From the NCBI GenBank assembly GCA_017165825.1, contig CM029370.1, positions 11,071,767 through 11,135,766 of the forward strand: a DNA stretch of 64,000 nt, given 5' to 3'. Below are positions 34,836 to 47,305 of the stretch, in pieces (the first letter of the stretch is position 1; every line of letters begins with the position of its first letter). Under the pieces are notes generated by a model. The model did no database searches, had not been told where the DNA came from, and was given only the letters and a program-made list of their open reading frames with translations. The position numbers were made by a program, and so were the translations under genes. Source of the stretch: Hepsetus odoe. Taxonomy: Eukaryota; Chordata; Actinopteri; Characiformes; Hepsetidae.

Positions 34836-35446
34836 TGAAAACATGAACATAACTATACTAAAACACCGGTATAGTTAATAATAGATTAAATCAGAATTTA
34901 CTGCAAACAAGAAGGGAGGCCATAAGGGATCCATGGTCCTGGCTGGAAAAGCTGAAACATCTGTCACCAGAGTAGCCCAGCCTCTGGGAGCAGACCAAAT
35001 AAATTGCCCTTAGTCATTGTTCAAGGTTAACAGCTCAAGATCTTGTGGCCAAACAGATGCGAACAGGGTTGTCTTGCAGCAACTATAGCAGCACAGAGCA
35101 CCAAGCGTAATAAGAGTCATCACTGCTCTCAGGCTTTAAAGTTGTGGTGCTCGCACTCCCAGTCTACACTTAAGGAGACAACAGAGCACACCAGATACAC
35201 AGTAATGGTTCATGTGGAGGCAAGGCCCTGTTTTTGAAAGAGACTTCTGGGGTCAAATGGTTTCTTTAAAAACTTTTTTTTTAATGTAATGTGTGAATGT
35301 AAATAATTCACATAAATAACATGCATATTGTTAAACGACAGATGCCAAGAACCACTCAGTAACCTCTATTTTCTAACATTGTACTAACCCTCCTAAGTTC
35401 CTGCAGGTCATGAATTCTTTGAAAACTCTTTTTAGGTGTTTTACTT
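33999..35446. other. Non-coding stretch with a poly-A tract
   Basis: No gene is recognised. A run of about 30 A (34804-34833) is preceded by a shorter A-run and could be the tail of an old plus-strand retroposon, but the sequence upstream shows no recognisable element. Confidence 0.4.
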
Positions 35447-35640
35447 ACATTTACATTGTTGCATTTAGCAGACACTCTTATTCAGAGCAACTTCCATGTC
35501 CTAATTACAGGGACAGTCTGAAGCCTGGAGCAACTCAGCGTTAAGGGTCTTGCTCAGGGACCCAGTGGTGGGATTGCTAGAGGTGGGATTTGATCCATGG
35601 GTCCATAGGCAAGTACCCTACCACTAGACCACCGCCACCC
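35447..35640 (-). repeat. tRNA-derived SINE, family C, copy 2
   Basis: Same organisation and orientation as the copy at 32110-32313: minus-strand head tggtctagtggtagggtac, body gagcaagacccttaacgc, tail aagagtgtctgctaaatgc. The B-box is decayed (ggatcaaatccc). Confidence 0.88.
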
Positions 35641-38555
35641 GTCTCTTTTTACTTACTTATTACTGCAACAAATGAGGAAATTCTGTCAAAAGTGTAAAAT
35701 ATGATATCACTTGGTCATTTCTTTCTATTCTACTAATAATTGTAAATAACTGTATAAATATGTAGTTAAATTTGAATAGTGTATTACAATAAATGTATTA
35801 ACTATGATTTACTTACAGATAAGGCAACCCTAACTGATCGTACAGTGATTAGAATGAATGTTATGTGTGGTATGAGAATACTAATACTCATTTTAATTCA
35901 TTTTGAAAACAAAAAGAATTTGAAAGGACACATTTACAACACTTAAGCAATTTCAACAACACCGAATTCCTAGCAAGCTAATCAGTAGTTTTATCAGTAG
36001 CAGTAAATCACAAATCATCAGTGATGCCCTTTTATCTTGTGTCTGCATCTGTGAGACATGTGGCCTCAACTTCTAGCCTCACAAGATGTGCAACTGATGG
36101 AACATGTGTCTTCCTCTCCTTTTCTCTTGGCCATGTGTGTCCGTTTGTGTTTTTGTCTGCACTCCACACACAAGGCCTGGCTCCCTGATGATCTGCCAGG
36201 CTTTGCATTGAGTTGGTCCTGTTTGCAGGTGTGTGGACCAGGGGTTGCATTACAACTAATCTACTTCAACAGTAGTGTCAAATATAGTCATTCCAACAGT
36301 GTTTTAGTTGTGACTTTTTTTGGCACTTATTAAACGGTTAAAAATTTCCTTCAGTAAGCTACAGGTGAGTAATAATTCAAACTGAACAATGCCATGCTTA
36401 TATCTTTGCTGACTTCTAATATTATCTATAATATAATATATATATAATATTATCTAATATTATTAGTTAATATTTTGGTGACTAATTCTGACATCTATGA
36501 AAAATATATCGTACAGCTAGTCCAGTGCAGCCATTATATGGACTCACCTAATGAGCGTTGCACTAGGGTCCTTGAATGGCTCAGCACCTCCTCTAGCAGC
36601 TGGTTCAAACAGAGTGAAGGTGTTCAGAAGGATCCTTTGGCCAGGGTGCTGAGACTATGCAGACCACTGTGAAAAGAGAGGAAAGGGAGAAAGTTTAATA
36701 ATGGTGATCTGGGTACATGAAGCTAATTGTCTTGCTAGGGCTCTTCATACGAACTGAACTGAGCATCTGCAAATACAATAAGCTCCTTCAGAGTAGTAAC
36801 CATGCTTCCACTGCATTTACATGAACATTTCTCAAAATGTAACATAACTGCAATGAGACTTTACCTGCCTGAAGTCAAAATGGCAAATTCCTTGCTGTTA
36901 GAGAAAAAGTATACTTGGACACTATCTACCCTTCCCCCCATCATTTCCTTTCATCCTCTGCTCCAAATTCATCCTATCCTTCACCCTTTCCCCTAAAGCT
37001 GACAGTACCTGACAAATTACGCAAATCCCACTGCCCACAAAGAGCATAGGGCCTAATTAGGTTGGCTGTTAATCTAACAGAATGAGATTTCCTTTCTCAT
37101 TTGCAGAACAGTGGGTGAAAAACTACATCCCGAACGACAAATCACAGATATTAAATAATATAAAATAAAAAAGCCACAAGCCTTAGGGCAATTGGAGCAG
37201 GGCTGATCCAAAACAACCACCACAAAGCCCCTGTGTCCCTGCCTGGGTAGCAATGAGCCCCTGGCCAATGGATCAGGACGTGGAAGAAGAGCCTCACTGC
37301 GGTTTTGGTGTAGGAGGGACCTCTTCCTGATTAGATACCAAAGGGGAACAAAAAGCAATGGCCAAAGCTAACAGTGGCTGTCATTTTCTGCATTGTATTT
37401 AACCATTCACATCACAGCCTCCGTTATGAATAAAATAAAACCAAATGGTACTTACAGACAGAAAAATATTGTGAAGGTAACAATGACAACATTGACTAAT
37501 TAGGTGAAAATCAACATTTCTCTTTGAAAACAACCTTTGCTTTGAGAAATCAATTCCATGTTAGTCAGCTGATAGACTACTGGGCACACAAAGATGATTT
37601 TTCTCAGGCCAGAACAGAAACACAATGCTTCTGAGAATGGATGGTGAGAAGTAAGACCACAGCAATGGAGGTGAGTCACAGAGCTTAGAGTTGACTCCTC
37701 ACACTTGTAAAGAGCTGCAGAGGCAACCTTTGCAGAAGTCCATCCAAGGGAGACTGCATGTATTTACCTCTTCTTACTTCCCTTCTCACTGCTCTGGGGT
37801 GGACTAAACTAGGCACCCTTCCGCACTCTTGCAGCCTTCCGTGAGCCCTGAGGCTAGAGTTATTACAAACACCATTATGCTCCTATGCTTCCGCGCCAAG
37901 GCCAGCTCAGCTAACCCAGAAAAACAAGGCATTTCTTTGGGGTTGCATCACAATCTGTGGCGGTGCTCTCCCAGAGTAAACACAGGAAACAGGGTTTATC
38001 AAAAGTAAAATTCTAGCATCAGCTCACATGTACCACAGTAGAATTTAGAGAGTTATAAGAGGGCTTTGTGAAAGATTTTCTATCAATGAAGAGGGTCAAC
38101 TACTGTGTTAGAAGAAACTGTTTCAATAAAAACGAAAAAGCTGGGTAAAGAAAGCTTCATTTTGTCACTACAGATCTAATCTCCATATATCTTAATCAAT
38201 AAGACTATTCACATTAATGAAAAAAATCATCATTCTATGTTAAGCAATGGTCCATAAGTAGTCCTTAATGGTGCTTGAGATATGCACCTGTCAAGCTTGC
38301 AGAATCTGACCAAAATGTAGCGTATAACTCTTAAATTCCATTTTTCTTAAAAAAAAGAAATTATAAAACCCAAAATATAATGAGTGATTATGCAAAAGAT
38401 TTGCAGCCATAACCATTAGCAGACAGAGCTAAAAATAAATTATCAGGCCAGCCACAAGTGTGTTGTAATACTGGTTTCAGGTACACCATAGGCTCACATA
38501 GAACATATTAAGCCATATGAAGTCAGGGTGGACGTTTCTTTCAGAGAGTCCATTA
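35641..38555. other. Non-coding stretch, nothing recognised
   Basis: Mixed AT-rich sequence with small TA-rich patches (36420-36470). No splice-supported coding frame, RNA gene or dispersed repeat was identified. Confidence 0.4.
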
Positions 38556-39120
38556 ATCCTAAAGTAAGATTTGAACTCCAGGAGTTCCTCTCAGGGCTCT
38601 GAAGTGAGGGATTCAGATGACTGACATGTTGTGGGCGAGCTCCGCTTCATCCGCAGTTTTTCTTACCATTCCGGCCCCCTGATGGTAAGGAGGCTGGCGG
38701 ATGGCAGTTCCATCCTTTGGCACACCTCACTCATCAGGTCCAACACTAAAGGCAGGCACAGCGCTTGGAGCATTTGCCGGGCGATGAGGAGATATGGACG
38801 GTATAAATAACTGCATGTAATTACATGCACCCGCTCTCTGTGCTTTCGAAATACTTGAGGACATGTGCTGCGTTTTGTTAAAAGCTCTCTAATGTGATGC
38901 ACAGCAGGATGGGTCGGGAAATTGAAATGTTAAGAGATGATGGATGAATGCAGCAATGTTTTTTTCCCCATCCCCCATTTTGACGATCTGGCTTATTTCT
39001 GAAACACATTTATCAGCAACGTATAGAACTCCCACACTCTCTATGTACCACAGTCCAAAATGAATGCAGTGTGCCAAGTGCATCTGTCGAGTCCCCCTTC
39101 TGTAATTGCACATCCTAACA
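38556..39120. promoter_or_regulatory. Candidate regulatory stretch with an 18-bp palindrome
   Basis: GC-richer than its surroundings, free of repeat signatures, with no credible gene. It contains a perfect palindrome (tgcatgtaa/ttacatgca, 38812-38829) whose centre TAATTA is a homeodomain-type core flanked by TGCAT half-sites. In the presumed 5' region of hivep2 this is compatible with a non-coding regulatory element, which is an inference without comparative data. Confidence 0.3.
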
Positions 39121-39559
39121 CTATTTTCTGCCTCTTTGTCTCATGCTGAATAGGATTACAGGACTGACACTGGAAATACTACATACACGACATTATAGAG
39201 CTTTTTTTTGCAACTCTAATCTTTTCCTTTCCTTAACAAAAAAACATATTCCTATTCAGAGCAAATCCTTGCAGCCTTGAAAAGCCATGAGGAAGCTGCA
39301 GTAAATCGGATGGATACAAAGGCAAAGGCAAGATAGTACATCTTACACAATTAGAAATTGTTATAGATTTGTGTCAGCAATGATCACACATAGACTACAA
39401 AGGATGTCTGAATACTTTTGGACATATATGTACATAAGTTTGTAAGAGCTTGTTCAAACTAAAGCTAATTATAGTGTTAGGACACCAAATATGGTCAGAA
39501 ACCATGTCACAATGAAAGGCAAATCTTTCAAGGTGTTAACAGGCTTTACTTCCACAACA

Positions 39560-39845
39560 TTATTCAGACTGATGAAAATTTCATGTGAAGTAATACAGGA
39601 AAGTTACTGAGATCATTTGAGGTGGCATTAGGAAGCTAAATGTATCATGGTGCAGGAGAAGCCCTGGGGCTAGCCGCCCTGTCATCGCCCTGTCTGCCCC
39701 TTTCATTGTGCCAGGCCTGCAACCATGGGAACCAATGAGTGTCCTGTCAGGTGCACCTGCTCCAGCCTGACACCTCCAACAACCCACACAATGGCATTGC
39801 TCCCTTTCTCTTTCTCCCTCTCCTGCACTTAGCACACTGTTATGC
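39560..39845. promoter_or_regulatory. GC-richer single-copy stretch (weak regulatory candidate)
   Basis: No repeat, no credible gene; rich in cctg and gcc blocks and ending in a CT-rich strip (39800-39830). Flagged only because it stands out from the AT-rich background. Confidence 0.2.
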
Positions 39846-39999
39846 TCTTGCTTGATTCAGCATTCCCAACCCCCCCTCCTCCCAAAGTACTAAATAGTAC
39901 AGTAAGGTACAGCAAAATATGAACAAAATAATGGCTGAAATGATCCTACAGCCAGCTCCAGCTGCTGTATGTTCCTGGCACACCTAGGGCTATCTTTTG

Positions 40000-40690
40000 C
40001 TGGCTGCGAAGCATTGTTCTGATAATATTCTTCATTTCATACCATTCCACCTCCTTCATAATTAATACAAGGCTCCTTAATAAATACTCTAAAACTCACT
40101 GACTTTGTGGCTCTTTAATAAGCCTCGTCGCTCCAGGCGTTCTATAGAGACGACGCAATTACCTTACATTTAATGGGTCGACTTAAAAATTTATGGGAAC
40201 CCGAAAAAGTGTGTTTTGAGGAATGGCACAGCCAACCCAGGCGACAGCTCAGCTCTATCCTCCAGCTTCCAAAAGACATGAGGGGTGGAGTAAGTGGATG
40301 GAGGATTCAGCTAAACCACAGCATGTTCTTCAGTGCAAACAAACTGATCAGCAAGCTCTGTTATTCTCCTCCAGCCCCAGCTGCACATAACTCCCCCACC
40401 ATCCCTCCCTCCCTCCCTCCCTCCTTCTTTCTTTCCTCCTCCCCTCCGTTTCCATGTATCCCCTTGACAGAGCGGCCTAATGGAAAGAGCACGGCTGATA
40501 GATGAGTGCATCAGGGTGGAATTCGCAGCATAGTTGCGGTCATGACATCAGAGGCTCGCGTTTTTATTGTCGACCCGGCGAGTGTTCCTCTGACAGCCGG
40601 CGCTCAGTGTCGCGTTACCCAGCGCGAGAGCCGGGAAATCGGCCTAAGTGGATTTCCTGACGGCACTGGCTGACTTCTGGTAAAATTAGC
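40000..40690. promoter_or_regulatory. CpG-dense spot: possible promoter, 5' exon or enhancer
   Basis: Between 40556 and 40642 there are 13 CpG dinucleotides in 87 bases (tcgcg, gtcgacccggcg, agccggcgc, gtcgcgtt, agcgcgag, gccggg). Most kilobases of this window contain only a handful. The left part (40060-40200) carries several A/T homeodomain-like words (attaat, taataagcc, aatttatgg). No open frame with coding character overlaps. It might be an alternative promoter or non-coding 5' exon of hivep2, or an enhancer. Confidence 0.35.
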
Positions 40691-41739
40691 CCTACTTTAA
40701 GGCAAGCGTGGGTAAAAGAAATGAAAAGAGGCAGAAATGAGGTCTATGATACTATGAACCGTACTTTGAACATGTATGATCTTCCAAACAGACCTGTGGA
40801 AGATTTTGTCTAAAATAATACTCCAGCATTTTTGTAGTCTGATCACTGTCTGCCACATCTGCATCGTACAGTCACTCATTGTAAGCAATAAAGAAAAGAG
40901 AGAACATCTGTTGACCCGAAACAGACTCACAACAAAAGATAACAGGTAGTCGCTGAAACAGTATTAATCAAATTCATCAACACTGGAGTGCTCCTCATGG
41001 TTACACATTCATTGGAATGCCATGTGCCATCTGAACACTGTACTACCTCTCTTGGGGAAAATGACAAAGAAAAACATTAAAAAGACCTTTTCTTAGACCA
41101 AGCCTGACAGCAACATGGCAAAAATTGTATCTGTAAACTCAAATTTCTAGCAAAAATAACTGTTATCACATGTGTCAGGGTATTTGGAGAGAATGTTAAA
41201 TGTTCAGATCACCCAGAGAATCAAAAGCCTATCTAATTGATTGTACAACAACACAAAGAAGGACCTGCCATCCTTTCTTCCCAAAGAGAATATGACCAGT
41301 CCTCTGGTACCCTTTGTTTATTTTAATTAATAGTTTTATGTTCAAGCAGACTACTCCTCATTCCCAGCAGGGCCCTGTTTACAACACATTAAAGCGTGAA
41401 TCCCAATCACAATATGTATTTATACTGTACTGTACTAATAAAAAAGACCAAGGCTATAATGGTGGCTATGAGAACATGTTAAGAATTCAATACATGTAAA
41501 TATAATTTGAACATCAAATTGTATCGGTCATATCAAAACCGCCTACATTTTTTGCAGTCATTAAAATGATCAGTATTTAAATAATAAAAATGGCTTGAAA
41601 TTATAATTGAAGGTAGATTTCCAGGAGAAAAAGAGGAGCCTGATCATGTATAGATAGCCACAAATGGGAGGAACAGCCTTTCTTATATCTCCAAACAGTC
41701 AGCACTGCCACATGACCGCATGTGGCACACAATGAGCAT

Positions 41740-42110
41740 CTCTTCAGTCCAGCAGGTGTAGGAGAAGAGCTGGGCACCCACTCTGTAATCAGCGCATTGG
41801 GGGACAGGATTTGGGCTGCAACAAATTGGAGCCACATGGTGTTTAATGGGCATTAATCACAGAGAGAAGCGAACGTTCTGCGTAAGCCACGTCAGCCACT
41901 TCCAGTGCGGGCTAATCAGTGTCATCTTATCGCGCTTCCATCAGGCCCCCTATCCCCCCAACAACCGCTACCAACACTGTAACACAGGCTCCACTCACCA
42001 GATTGAAAGGGGGAAGTGTTATGTGCGTCAGGGCATCAGTTCCGGCCTCCGGTATTCCCTTTCTAATTGGTGCTTTTCTTGACACTTCTTAAGACCAAAC
42101 TGTAACCACT
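41740..42110. promoter_or_regulatory. Single-copy GC-richer stretch, regulatory candidate
   Basis: Free of repeats, with an inverted homeodomain-like pair taatgggcatta (41844-41855) and moderate CpG content (cgaacg, acgtc, tcgcgc). Translation in all frames gives nothing recognised. Confidence 0.25.
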
Positions 42111-42689
42111 AGAGAATGACTAGCATGTCAGCATCAGCATCAAACACCTTCAGCAGAGGATCCTTTCCCAAAGCCTAAACGAAATTTACATTAAATATAG
42201 TGGATCGACCATGATGTGAGGTCCTTAGCTTTGCTTCTTTATAAAATAGGGACAATTTAGCCAAACTTTAAAGGAAATCTCTTTGAGGTCATCCCCATAG
42301 AGGATGGCGCAAGTAATATAGCAGTCAAAGGGTGTTTCCTCTCAAAGTTGAGCAACGCAAATGCTAAAATTGACACAGCTTTCAACCTGTATTCATGAGG
42401 CCTCCCTAAGTGGGAACACTGACCTGGGATCACGTTCCAGCCTTATTTACTATGTCTTTACAAAAAAGGATCAGATCGTACATCAGTATTCCTATTCTAA
42501 GAAGCTTCATGAATAGAGGTCTAGATTTCTCCCTTTTATTCGCAGCTACTTCCTTACAGACTGAATACATATCCAACTATGAAGAGAACAATCAGAGCCA
42601 TATTGTCATTTTTTTTCGTACGTCGCTATTTAAGGCACAGGGCATTCTGATCGCTACATAAATAAAAAAAAACAATGGGAGTCCAGTTG

Positions 42690-43240
42690 TAAGGCTTGTA
42701 GCCTTAACGTAAGTTCTCCTTTGTGGTGGTCCATGGATTTAACAGTAGACTTGTTCTTCTTATTGACCATGCTGAGGTCACGGAGTTCATTGCCTTTTGC
42801 TGTGCGGGGTGAGTACGCCCACTCCTCCTTCTGGCCTACTCTTGTACCTCTTCAGCAGAAAAACAAGACCAGACTCTGCATGATAGCGCCGTGAGTCAAG
42901 AGAACGCCATCCGTGCCAATCTCAGGGCTGTTATACAAGGCAAAGGACCTGGCACTGTGCAGCTTTCTGAGTCAGTCTGTAAAAGACATCCAGGCCCGTC
43001 TGTCCAGTTTCCACTCATTTTCTCCCTAACACGGCCCCCCTCCCCCACATTTTTTTTTAAAGCAGCCAGGCGCTTCGGTGGGATTTTTGACAGAGCTCTG
43101 GCAGAATTGTGCAAGTCAAAATGAGAGCTTTATGGCAATGTAATTGATGGGCTCGGGCCGCCCAGTGCCATATCTGGCATAGGACGCGTGCTCCTTTTTA
43201 TAGGGTCCCTACGGAAACATGCAAAATGACATTGAGGTTG
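42690..43240. promoter_or_regulatory. Single-copy GC-richer stretch, regulatory candidate
   Basis: Contains GC/CpG-rich text (gggctcgggccgccc near 43150; ggacgcgtgctcc near 43181) and A/T homeodomain-like words (gctttatgg, atgtaattgatgg). Short open frames on both strands mirror each other and are not supported as genes. Confidence 0.25.
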
Positions 43241-46200
43241 AGAAGTTTGGAAAATTTTATGGACTGGTATCTATTAAAACCCAATCAGTGGTGGCACACA
43301 TCCAGGCAGACATGCAAATTGCTGGGCATTTTCAGCTTTTCCAAACATTGGACTCTAGACCAGATATTCAGCTATTTGCCATTCTTTTGTTCTATAATAC
43401 TTTAGATCACATTAAGATTTGCCAATTGACTGGCCTTAAGTTGTGAGCTAATAGAAGATGTTTGTGTGATTATTTAGTCTTTATGAATTTCATAGACAGC
43501 AGACTATGGAGGGACTGCAGCTGGTTCTTCACTATTGTTGTTATCAGTAGAATTTACCCATTTTATAAGTGACTAAATAACACTTTCTCTATTATATTGC
43601 CACAACACATGGGAATTTTCTTATATTTTAAAATATAAAATTATTTATAAAATAATATATATTCTTATATTATTAAATAATAATTAATCATATCACAGCT
43701 TTCTGAGTGGAAGACCTCGGATGGAGCAGTGTCAGAATGATTTCCCTTTACTTTGAACAGTGGTTCCTTTTACTACTCTAAGGATCCAGGTTTCCATCAT
43801 ACTATCAAATTAAATTAAACTGAGTAGCAGGAATGTGACACACACATAGAAATATGTGAGTAAGGCTATGTTTCCATCAGTTCTGTGTATGAGAGTAAAA
43901 TTGTCAGGGTCAAGTATAAAAACTAACAAGAAATGCGGACAGTACTTGTTTTTGTGTGTTAAAATAATGGATATATTTAATCATTTAGAAAATTCACTGA
44001 TCAAGACAAAAATATCAATTTGTTTACAAAGGTGAAGTACTAAAAAATAAAAGTGAATTATTGCTGTCTTTTAATTTCTTTCTTATGTTATTTTGCAATA
44101 GGCATTATAGAAACAGCAGTTCAGCAATATGACTTACTTGAATTTGCTTTTATGTTTTTAATATGAAAATTTCCTTTACCGTTTATAGCATTTTTATTGA
44201 CGAAACACTATCCACCCACTCACCTATTCGCCTTAAATGAGAGTACAAAGTTTTATGCAAATTATGGCATTTTGGCAGATACTTTTTATTTACTATGCCA
44301 AAGTACACAAAAAAGATGTAAAATTAGCTACTGTCCATCTGTGAAAATGGTCATTTGGAACACAGGAATGCTCCCTCTTCAGGTGAGATTACAGATGCTG
44401 ATTGGCAACATGTACTCAAACTACTGGGAGTGATTTTTTTTACAATTTTAATCAAAGCAAGTGAATGACAAACTGGGCAGCTACAAGCTCTTCTACATCA
44501 GTAAACCTTCTAGACCTTATAATATTGTTCAGCAAATCTGAGTGTTAAATCATATACAGGTGGAAAGAAAAGAAATCCAGTAAAGAACTGAGGCATGTCA
44601 GGCATAATTAAGAAAAAGATTAATCAGAAAATTTGCAGGAATTTGCCTGGGTGTTTAGTGAAAAGGGGGAAGTATATGGTTCATGACAAGACCTTACCAT
44701 AAATTGAGTCACTGCTTCCCATCAACAAACCTTTCATTCATCAATCACAGCATTTTCCACATATCCTGTTTTAGGTCAAAGGTCATAAGGGGATCCTAAG
44801 GACCACCTACAATATGGGTTAATATGTAGTATGACCACAATACCTGGCAAGAGCTTGATTTCAGCAACAAGGCACTTTTGCATTATTAGTTACAGAGTGC
44901 TTACAGTGCTTATAGTGCTGAGTACTACCACCCAACTAATGAGAAAAATGTCCATTGCTTAGGAGAACACATGTGAGTGGTGAAATGCTGACTCACCACT
45001 GCAGAAGCAGAGGTATTGTTGTCCAGGCCTTAGCAATCACTGTCCTTTGGTACAGATACTGCTGCGTCTGCACCAGGTTTCTTTGGCCAAGGAGGCCATG
45101 ATTCAGGAGCTGCTCACTTCAAAAGGTCTTAAAGGCAAAAAGTCAATTTTCCAAGAGGAGCTGCCTCAACTTAATGTAAATGTATACATGTACCCCATAA
45201 AAGGTAATTGCTTGCAATGACATACGTATAGTGTAATTTGATATGAACTTTTTCTCACTCTTGGCTAATTGAAGTGAGCACAAAAAGTCTGTTAATAAAC
45301 TTTCAGCCAATTTGACGTATGTGAAGCAGTTGATAAAGTGTCTTCATATGGGACATAAATCAATTCATAACTAATACAAATGTCAGCGTGTAATTAAAGC
45401 AATATCTCAATGCCGATATATAATGGACACAGGTGGTACTCTTCAGAACATGCTACAGTCTGACCTTTAGCCTACAGAAGGTGGTATGCTAATGTTCAAA
45501 GATCCACTAGGGTATTAAGGGGACTGAAGGAGTTTGACATTTAGCTGCTGTCCCTTGAGACCTAATAGAATAATGTTGGTCTTGGACAGTCAATGATCTG
45601 CCCTCTCACTGCTCCGAAAAAACCAAATATGGGTTAAGGAGAATTTACCTCAGGGGTCAAGAACATCAGCCAGCGTACCTTTCATGTTTCTCTAGGCCTG
45701 TCTCACAGGTCCCCACATTGTGGCACCTATGCCTTTAACTGTCACTCCACAGGACACAAGCATGCTCTGGAGATAATAACAGTGGCTTCATAAGCTTCCC
45801 AATGCATTAATATTAAAGTGCAGCTAAGCAAAGTGGCCCACTTCAGATGAGCATGCCTGCCAGGGCCTAATCCAACAACAGAAAGGGTGAGGGATAGAGT
45901 GACAAAGAGAAAGAGATGGAGTGAGAAAGCTTTCTATAACTCCAATAATTACTGACACATTTTCATGTGCTGCCCTTGGTATCCCTGAGATCAGTTTTCA
46001 ACCAAAAAAAGCTCAATGCTCTGTGTGTCAGGGGGCTTCAGCTCACATGACTGCTGAGAATGTAGGTGTGAATGCAGAACAAGTGCCTTTCTTTAGGGCA
46101 TGGCTGTGGGAAGAGCTCTAAAAAGCTGTTTCTGTCTGCAAAAGCCCATGCCCAGAGTCACACCTCAACATACCGTTCGAGTGCCATCTTTCCCAGGGAC

Positions 46201-46626
46201 AATAGCTCATGGCTAGTTTGTGATCGGCAACACCAAAATCGAAAAATGTAATCAAAGCAATTTAACTGCAAAAACAGAAATACGCTTTTCTATACTGTTC
46301 AGAGAATATTTAAGAAAAATAGGCAGAATTAAAATCCTATGCATTTCATTTATTTACAAAAATTCTATGAAATCTTGAGACGCCTTAGAGCAAAATAAAG
46401 ACCCTGAACTAAAAAACATGGACACAGATTCCCTAAATTGCATCTTTAAAATGTTAGAATTTTACCTGAAGCTTTTTTCTACGTTGTGTGGGGTTTTTTT
46501 CTGTTTTTTTTGGATCACCGTTTTGAAAACCTTATTCCCCAGTATGTTATGCTAAAACAATGTTACATTTTCACCTTTTGCATGTGAGTTATACACATAG
46601 GAATTTTGTTCCACTTGGTCTCAGGC
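43241..46626. other. Non-coding AT-rich stretch
   Basis: No gene or named repeat recognised. It contains a TA-rich patch near 43620-43690. Small frames (43219-43446, 44197-44433) lack domains. Confidence 0.4.
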
Positions 46627-46870
46627 AAAGTGAAAGTGACCATTCTTGTCACTGTGAAACACAGCACAGCACAGCACAGCACAGAGCGAGACACAACGAA
46701 ATTCAACCTCTGCATTTTACCCAAACACACGTGTGCAGCAGGGGGCAGCTATTCAATAGCTACCTATTAGCTATTGAAATCGCCTGGGGAACAGTGATGG
46801 GGATGGTACCTTGCTCAAGGGTACCTAAGGGCAACCTACTGGTAAGGGATTCTAACCCACGATCTTCCAA
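46627..46870 (-). repeat. SINE family A, copy 4
   Basis: Minus-strand body and tail match 28621-28883 (ccttgagcaaggtaccatcc; ccatcactgttccccaggcg; ctttcactttg tail). The tRNA head is cut off just past the decayed B-box at about 46870. A small internal duplication of agctattgaat/tagctattgaaa lies near 46750-46780. Confidence 0.85.
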
Positions 46871-47152
46871 AAACATCTAAAGGGACAAAGCAGATGCAGT
46901 CAGTTCATGTCCTACATAAGATTTCTATTTGGCCACGGCCTTGAAGTACTGGTTTAACATGATTATGGCGTAAAACTCCAGGAATTCACTGAATACATCT
47001 GGCTGAGGTGCTCAGGCTGTGACAGATCCCAGCTGTGGATGAATGCTCAGGAAACCAAAGTGGCATTTTTATGATGTCTTTAAGAAAACAGTACCTAATA
47101 TTCATATGCCATTGTGCATCCTTTAATATTTGTTGTCTTTAACAACCTTTTT

Positions 47153-47305
47153 AGTGAAAAGTGAAAGAGACCATTCTTGTCATTGTGAGTACATGGCACA
47201 ACACACAGCTCAAGAGTACCCCAGGGCAACCTACTGGTCTAGGATTCGAGCCTACTATCTTCTGATCCTGGGGCCTAGTTCCTAACCACTAGGTCACCGT
47301 TGCCC
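47153..47305 (-). repeat. SINE family A, copy 5 (internally deleted)
   Basis: The tRNA-like head (gggcaacggtgacctagtgg) and the 3' tail (ctctttcacttttcact) are both present, but the middle of the body (about 100 bases) is missing, so head and tail are joined within a 153-base element. Confidence 0.8.

Noticed and set aside
46560..46880. 106-residue plus-strand open frame with Cys/His residues
   Set aside because: It is a translated SINE (family A); the same frame recurs in the copy at 141-379.
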